From Chloroflexota bacterium (lineage in GTDB: Bacteria; Chloroflexota; Dehalococcoidia; SM23-28-2; HRBIN24): a stretch of DNA of 8,950 nucleotides. Of this stretch, positions 5,999-8,950 are shown one piece after another (within the stretch, counting starts at the first letter, position 1; each line of letters opens with the position of its first letter). The DNA lies in NCBI GenBank assembly GCA_030550295.1, contig JAUQPQ010000071.1, forward strand, positions 1 to 8,950, written 5' to 3'. The position numbers and the translations under genes were made by a program. The notes under the pieces are model-generated. The model made no database searches and was not told the origin of the DNA. It saw nothing but the letters and a program-made list of their open reading frames with translations.

Positions 5999-7282
5999 TT
6001 ATACGCTGAAAGGCAGAGGGGCCAAGCGGGCCTTCGCTCCTAACTCTTCTTCAATGCGCAGGAGCCGGTTGTATTTGGCGGTACGCTCGCCTCGGGCGGG
6101 GGCACCGGCCTTGATTTGGCCCATGGAGAGGGCCACTGCTAGATCGGCTATGGTGACGTCCTCCGTCTCCCCGGAGCGATGCGAGGCGACACAGGCGTAT
6201 CCTGCCTTTTGGGCCACTCGCACTGCCTCTACAGTCTCGGTGATAGTGCCTACCTGGTTAGGCTTTATTAGGACGGCGTTGGCTACCCTTTGGTCTATAC
6301 CCCTCCTTATCCTGTCCACCTGGGTTACGAAGAGGTCGTCCCCTACTAGCTGGACCTTCCTGCCGAGGCGGGATGTAAGGAAGGCCCATCCCTCCCAATC
6401 GTCCTGGGCGAGGCCGTCCTCAATGCTCACCAAGGGGTATTTGCTGCACCACTCTTCCCACATCTCCACTAGCTGCTCGGCGTCTAGGGCCTTACTCTCT
6501 TTGCTCAGGACGTAGCGCCCCTCCCGATACAGCTCGCTGGCGGCTGCGTCAATGGCGACAGCCACCTCCTCCCCAGGACGAAAGCCTGCTGCCTCAATGG
6601 AGGCGGTTACCAAAGCGATGGCTTCTTCGTTATGGGCTAGAGGCGGGGCAAATCCTCCCTCATCGCCTACGCTTAGAGAGAATCCCCTTTCCTCCAGGAG
6701 GCGGCCTAAGGCGTGGTAGACCTCCGCCCCCCATTGACACGCCTGGGCGAAGTTGGCAGCGCCAACAGGCACCACCATGAACTCTTGCAGGTCTACACCA
6801 CCCTGGGCATGCCGGCCGCCGTTGAGTATGTTGAAGAGGGGCAAGGGCATTAGGGAGGCCTCAGGGCCACCTAGATACGCATATAAGGGTAGGCCCTGGG
6901 AAGCAGCGGCGGCGTGCGCTACGGCCATGGAGACTCCCAGCACAGCGTTGGCTCCTAAGCGGCCCTTGTTGGGGGTGCCATCTAGCTCTATTAGAAGGTG
7001 GTCTAACCCTTCCTGGTCCAGGGCTGATAGCCCTATAATCTTAGGGCCTATGACCTGCTGGACGTTAGCCACCACCTTTAGAACTCCCTTGCCCCCGTAA
7101 CGGGATGGGTCACCGTCGCGCAGCTCTAGGGCCTCGTAAATCCCTTTAGATGCCCCCGCAGGGACGGCTGCCCTCCCCACTGCCCCACCTGCTAGGCCTA
7201 TCTCTACCTCCAGGGTGGGATTGCCCCTTGAGTCCAGGATCTCCCTTGCACGAACCCAGGCGATGGACGTTCCTTTCTCCAT
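5999..7282 (-). CDS. eno: Enolase (phosphopyruvate hydratase)
   Basis: Enolase interconverts 2-phosphoglycerate and phosphoenolpyruvate in glycolysis and gluconeogenesis, in the cytosol, using two Mg2+ ions. The 427-residue product has the full set of residues: AREILDSRGNPTLEVE (12-27), the mobile loop PAGASKG (41-47), GGRHA with His158, Glu208 in GDEGGFAP, magnesium ligands Asp245, Glu288 and Asp315, catalytic Lys340 in LIKPNQVG (338-345) and SHRSGETED (367-375). Small deviations from the common pattern are GGRHAQGGVD where most have GGxHAxNxxD, SIEDGLAQDD for SIEDPLAEDD, and Lys46 for Thr in the mobile loop. ATG 7282 is chosen because MEKGTSIAWVRAREILDSRGN is a normal enolase N-terminus; the open frame continues to 7378 only by overlapping the preceding gene. 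That gene's stop lies one base upstream (TGA-A-ATG), and no strong Shine-Dalgarno is visible, so translation probably depends on coupling. Confidence 0.97.
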   Translation of the reverse strand: MEKGTSIAWVRAREILDSRGNPTLEVEIGLAGGAVGRAAVPAGASKGIYEALELRDGDPSRYGGKGVLKVVANVQQVIGPKIIGLSALDQEGLDHLLIELDGTPNKGRLGANAVLGVSMAVAHAAAASQGLPLYAYLGGPEASLMPLPLFNILNGGRHAQGGVDLQEFMVVPVGAANFAQACQWGAEVYHALGRLLEERGFSLSVGDEGGFAPPLAHNEEAIALVTASIEAAGFRPGEEVAVAIDAAASELYREGRYVLSKESKALDAEQLVEMWEEWCSKYPLVSIEDGLAQDDWEGWAFLTSRLGRKVQLVGDDLFVTQVDRIRRGIDQRVANAVLIKPNQVGTITETVEAVRVAQKAGYACVASHRSGETEDVTIADLAVALSMGQIKAGAPARGERTAKYNRLLRIEEELGAKARLAPLPFSV

Positions 7283-7283
7283 T

Positions 7284-7787
7284 TCACAACAGGTGACTGC
7301 GGTGGGAGCGCTTTTCGGCCAGTTGCAGGGCCAACTCCACCGCCTCTTTAGGGCTATGGGCCCTGATGATGCTCTCACTGTTATGGCCGTGGTAGCTGAA
7401 GTCCCAGGTGTCTAGACCCACTATGGGGATGCTGTACACCAGGGCGTAAGCGATCTCTGAAAGGGTACCATAAGCTCCATCAATGGCGATGACCACTTCA
7501 CCTGAGAGGACCACTATGGAGTTGCGGGCGTAGCCCAACCCAGTGTAAATGGGGAACTCTACCCAGGGGTTAGGAGGGCTCTCCTGGGCATTGTGCCCGG
7601 GCAAGATGCCTATAGTATGTCCCCCTTCTTGTCGGGCGCCTCGGCATACGCCCTCCATAACGCCAGAGCCGCCCCCGCAGACCACAATAGCTCCACGGCG
7701 GGCCAGCTCCCTTCCTACCTCTTCCGCCAGGCGCACCGCTTCTGGGGGGGCATTCTCTCCCCCTATGACCGAGATAATGCGGCCCAT
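7284..7787 (-). CDS. SLOG/TIGR00725-family Rossmann-like protein (LOG-related), function unknown
   Basis: This 167-residue protein resembles the TIGR00725 group of LOG-like Rossmann proteins, some annotated as 'molybdenum cofactor carrier' or 'lysine decarboxylase-like'; its true substrate is unknown. Visible motifs are a first strand IISVIGG (4-10), the nucleotide-binding-type loop VVCGGGSGVMEGVCRGA (35-51), GILPG (60-64), YARN (86-89) and DGAYGTLSEIAYAL (103-116), where LOG enzymes have PGGxGTxxE. The changed PGG makes cytokinin-type phosphoribohydrolase activity less certain although the Glu111 is kept. ATG 7787 is chosen because GAGG lies five bases upstream and the fold starts immediately; an in-frame ATG at 7817 would add ten charged residues read from the hairpin region. 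It precedes enolase by one base, so the two are very likely translated from one mRNA. Confidence 0.85.
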   Translation of the reverse strand: MGRIISVIGGENAPPEAVRLAEEVGRELARRGAIVVCGGGSGVMEGVCRGARQEGGHTIGILPGHNAQESPPNPWVEFPIYTGLGYARNSIVVLSGEVVIAIDGAYGTLSEIAYALVYSIPIVGLDTWDFSYHGHNSESIIRAHSPKEAVELALQLAEKRSHRSHLL

Positions 7788-7819
7788 CCTTGCCTCTTCC
7801 TCCTTAGAGGAGGGCAAGG
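7788..7819 (-). promoter_or_regulatory. Hairpin sequestering the ribosome-binding region of the SLOG gene
   Basis: In the sense direction the leader reads CCTTGC, CCTCCT, loop CTA, AGGAGG, AAGAG, GCAAGG and then directly the ATG at 7787. CCTCCT pairs perfectly with AGGAGG and CCTTGC with GCAAGG, leaving only AAGAG bulged, so 12 base pairs lock up the purine-rich ribosome-binding region. CCTCCT is also identical to the anti-Shine-Dalgarno of 16S rRNA. This suggests translational control of the SLOG-enolase pair, or a fold that is opened by a ribosome or ligand. The stem itself is directly seen; the role is inferred. Confidence 0.5.
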
Positions 7820-7822
7820 CCT

Positions 7823-7831
7823 ATATTACCA
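7823..7831 (-). promoter_or_regulatory. Candidate extended -10 promoter for the SLOG-eno-ybhB genes
   Basis: On the minus strand TGGTAATAT (7831-7823) fits an extended -10 element (TGn then a 4-of-6 match to TATAAT). No good -35 box is visible at 17 bp. Transcription would begin near 7816, at the foot of the leader hairpin, giving an mRNA that starts with that structure. Confidence 0.3.
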
Positions 7832-7840
7832 CATTACCCC

Positions 7841-7861
7841 TTAAAACGGCCTCTAGGCCCG
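7841..7861 (-). terminator. Weak intrinsic terminator overlapping the xer stop codon
   Basis: On the minus strand CGGGCC (7861-7856) can pair with GGCCG (7851-7847) with one bulged G; the loop TAGA contains the recombinase stop codon TAG, and TTTT follows directly. The stem is only 5 bp and the T-run short, so termination would be partial at best. It does fit a separate promoter for the genes that follow. Confidence 0.28.
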
Positions 7862-8782
7862 GGGATGGGATCTCTGGTACACCTCCCGCAGGTGGTCACG
7901 CGTCAGGTGCGTATAGACCTGGGTGGTAGATATAGAGGCGTGGCCTAGAAGCTCCTGGAGGTCTCGCAAGGGCATGCCCCCCCTCAGCATGTGGGTGGCG
8001 AAGCTGTGGCGCAAGGTGTGGGGAGTCACCTTGTTGCCCAACCCTGCCTGGCGAGCATAGCCCTTGAGGATGAGCCAGAAGCCTTGCCTAGTGAGCCTCT
8101 CCGACCGGCGGTTGAGGAACAGGGCCTTCTCCTTCTTGTCCTTGAGTAGGAAGGGCCGCCCTTCCTCCAGGTAGGAGCGCAGGGCCTCAGCTGCCTGGTC
8201 GTGGATGGGGATGGCCCTCTCCTTACCCCCCTTCCCCCGGCAGCGAACGAAGGGAGCAGGGCCCAGGTGGACGTCATCCACGTCCAGGGAAATAAGCTCG
8301 CTCACCCTCATGCCTGTGGCGTACAGAAGCTCGAGCATGGCCTGGTCGCGCTTCGCCTCAGGCGTCTGACGGTGGGCGGGCTGTTCCAACAGCTCATCCA
8401 CTTCGGTAGGGGAGATGGCCTTGGGGAGGGTGCGACGCACCTTGGGAGACGCTAGGCTCTCGCCAGTGTTGTGGCTGATGATCTCCTCGGCTGCCAGGAA
8501 GGAGAAGAAAGAGCGCATGGCGGCTATCCGGCGGGCTATAGAGCTCTCCCGGTACCCTCTGCGCCTCAGCTCTAGGACGAACTCCTCAAGCAGCCTCCGG
8601 CTCACATCCTCCCAGGTAGCCTGGCGCCCCAGCTTTCCCCCAACGAAGTCGATGAGCTGTTGCAGGTCGTTCCGGTAGGCGGCGATGGTATTGGCCGACG
8701 CCCCCTTCTCTACCTCCAGATAATCGAGGAAGCGGGCCACCCCCTCGACCAGCCCACCAGGGCTTCTTACCCTCACAACCAT
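7853..8782 (-). CDS. Tyrosine recombinase of the XerC/XerD type
   Basis: Xer recombinases resolve chromosome dimers by strand exchange at dif sites near the terminus. The 309-residue protein is of standard length. The N-terminal SAM-like DNA-binding domain (about 10-95) includes FLDYLEVEKGASANTIAAYRNDL (18-40). The catalytic domain carries the complete set: Arg159 in ATGMRVSEL, Lys184 in GKGGKER, His255 and Arg258 in HTLRHSFATH, His281 in LGHASISTTQ and the nucleophile Tyr290 in VYTH. The C-terminal YQRSHPRA matches the typical end of housekeeping Xer proteins, which argues against a phage or element integrase, as does the absence of att-like repeats nearby. Whether it is XerC, XerD or a single-recombinase Xer cannot be decided here. 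ATG 8782 follows a full Shine-Dalgarno AGGAGGTGAT (minus strand, 8797-8788). Confidence 0.94.
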   Translation of the reverse strand: MVVRVRSPGGLVEGVARFLDYLEVEKGASANTIAAYRNDLQQLIDFVGGKLGRQATWEDVSRRLLEEFVLELRRRGYRESSIARRIAAMRSFFSFLAAEEIISHNTGESLASPKVRRTLPKAISPTEVDELLEQPAHRQTPEAKRDQAMLELLYATGMRVSELISLDVDDVHLGPAPFVRCRGKGGKERAIPIHDQAAEALRSYLEEGRPFLLKDKKEKALFLNRRSERLTRQGFWLILKGYARQAGLGNKVTPHTLRHSFATHMLRGGMPLRDLQELLGHASISTTQVYTHLTRDHLREVYQRSHPRA

Positions 8783-8800
8783 CTCCTATCACCTCCTATC
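8783..8800 (-). promoter_or_regulatory. Full-length Shine-Dalgarno in a short direct repeat, upstream of xer
   Basis: The minus strand just ahead of the xer ATG reads GATAGGAGGTGATAGGAG. It holds AGGAGGTGAT, complementary to the whole 16S 3' tail, and is also a direct repeat of GATAGGAG with a 10-bp period. The second copy lies immediately against the start codon. It is the strongest ribosome site in the window. Confidence 0.75.
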
Positions 8801-8832
8801 CTCAAAAATGGGAAAACGCGCAGCCTTTTGTC

Positions 8833-8920
8833 CCTCTTCCAGAGGCGGCCTGTCCACATATTTTCCACATGGCTACCCCTTAGAGGGAGCCTCTTCCGGG
8901 GGCCACGCCTCCTGTCCAAT
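8833..8920. repeat. Imperfect direct repeats, small hairpins and a DnaA-box-like word upstream of xer
   Basis: The 168 bp to the right of xer show no gene I can support. CCTCTTCC occurs at 8833-8840 and 8890-8897, each followed after a G-rich stretch by CCTGTCCA (8849-8856 and 8911-8918). Two small perfect hairpins, CCTCT-TCC-AGAGG (8833-8845) and AGAGG-GAG-CCTCT (8882-8894), have arms that could also pair with each other. Between them TCCACAT is repeated at 8853-8859 and 8864-8870, an 11-bp (one helical turn) period; the second copy lies in TTTTCCACA (8861-8869), which fits the DnaA-box consensus TTWTNCACA. A promoter or operator region for xer is the simplest reading. Confidence 0.35.
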
Positions 8921-8950
8921 AAGGGGAACGAATCGGCAGGCGCCTAGGTT

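Noticed and set aside
5958..6515. 185-codon plus-strand frame antisense to enolase
   Set aside because: No recognisable motif; overlaps the fully conserved enolase C-terminal half and the start of the lipoprotein gene.
7283..7378. N-terminal extension of enolase to 7378
   Set aside because: The extra 32 residues are a shifted frame of the preceding SLOG gene, and a normal enolase N-terminus starts at 7282.
7549..7929. 126-codon plus-strand frame opposite the SLOG gene and xer 3' end
   Set aside because: Pro/Ser-rich translation with no family match and crosses a promoter and hairpin used by the minus-strand genes.
7853..8782. Tyrosine recombinase as integrase of a mobile element
   Set aside because: Length, complete Xer motifs and the HPRA ending fit a housekeeping Xer; neighbours are core metabolic genes and no att-like repeats, tRNA target or element cargo is seen.

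Overview
This 8.95 kb window is a compact, moderately GC-rich bacterial chromosome segment made almost entirely of housekeeping genes. Codon-level features, such as the SecA N-terminal domain with an inserted loop before SRREAY and a divergent class-I-like PRPP synthetase, suggest Chloroflexota, perhaps Dehalococcoidia. That placement is inference from remembered family features, and no marker RNA is present to confirm it.

Layout. At the left edge the minus strand carries the 5' part of secA (cut by the window edge), preceded 9 bp upstream by prs (ribose-phosphate pyrophosphokinase); the pair reads as one minus-strand transcript. A 137-bp divergent region then holds a promoter for prs, a promoter for the plus-strand genes, and an inverted repeat whose downstream arm contains the prs Shine-Dalgarno sequence. 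The plus strand (about 1.9-5.4 kb) encodes a small GNAT acetyltransferase, a Fur-family regulator (probably Zur) and a complete zinc/manganese ABC importer: lipoprotein binding protein, ATPase, membrane permease. ATGA and 17-nt overlaps and a 9-nt gap tie regulator and transporter into one operon.

On the right (about 5.4-8.8 kb) everything is on the minus strand. In transcription order these are an XerC/XerD-type tyrosine recombinase, a SLOG/TIGR00725-family nucleotide-binding-like protein of unknown function, enolase, and a YbhB/PEBP-family predicted lipoprotein. The SLOG gene and enolase are joined TGA-A-ATG. The lipoprotein gene converges on the permease gene with only 7 bp between stop codons.

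How the genes work together: the regulator probably senses metal and controls the adjacent importer. prs and eno serve nucleotide and central carbon metabolism, secA protein export, and xer chromosome-dimer resolution. I see no mobile element, CRISPR array, rRNA/tRNA gene or defence system, and no convincing new multi-gene system. The more unusual signals are regulatory: two leaders (prs and the SLOG gene) in which an upstream arm can pair with the Shine-Dalgarno region, a possible repeated AT-rich operator around the regulator operon, and a repeat-bearing stretch with a DnaA-box-like word upstream of the recombinase.
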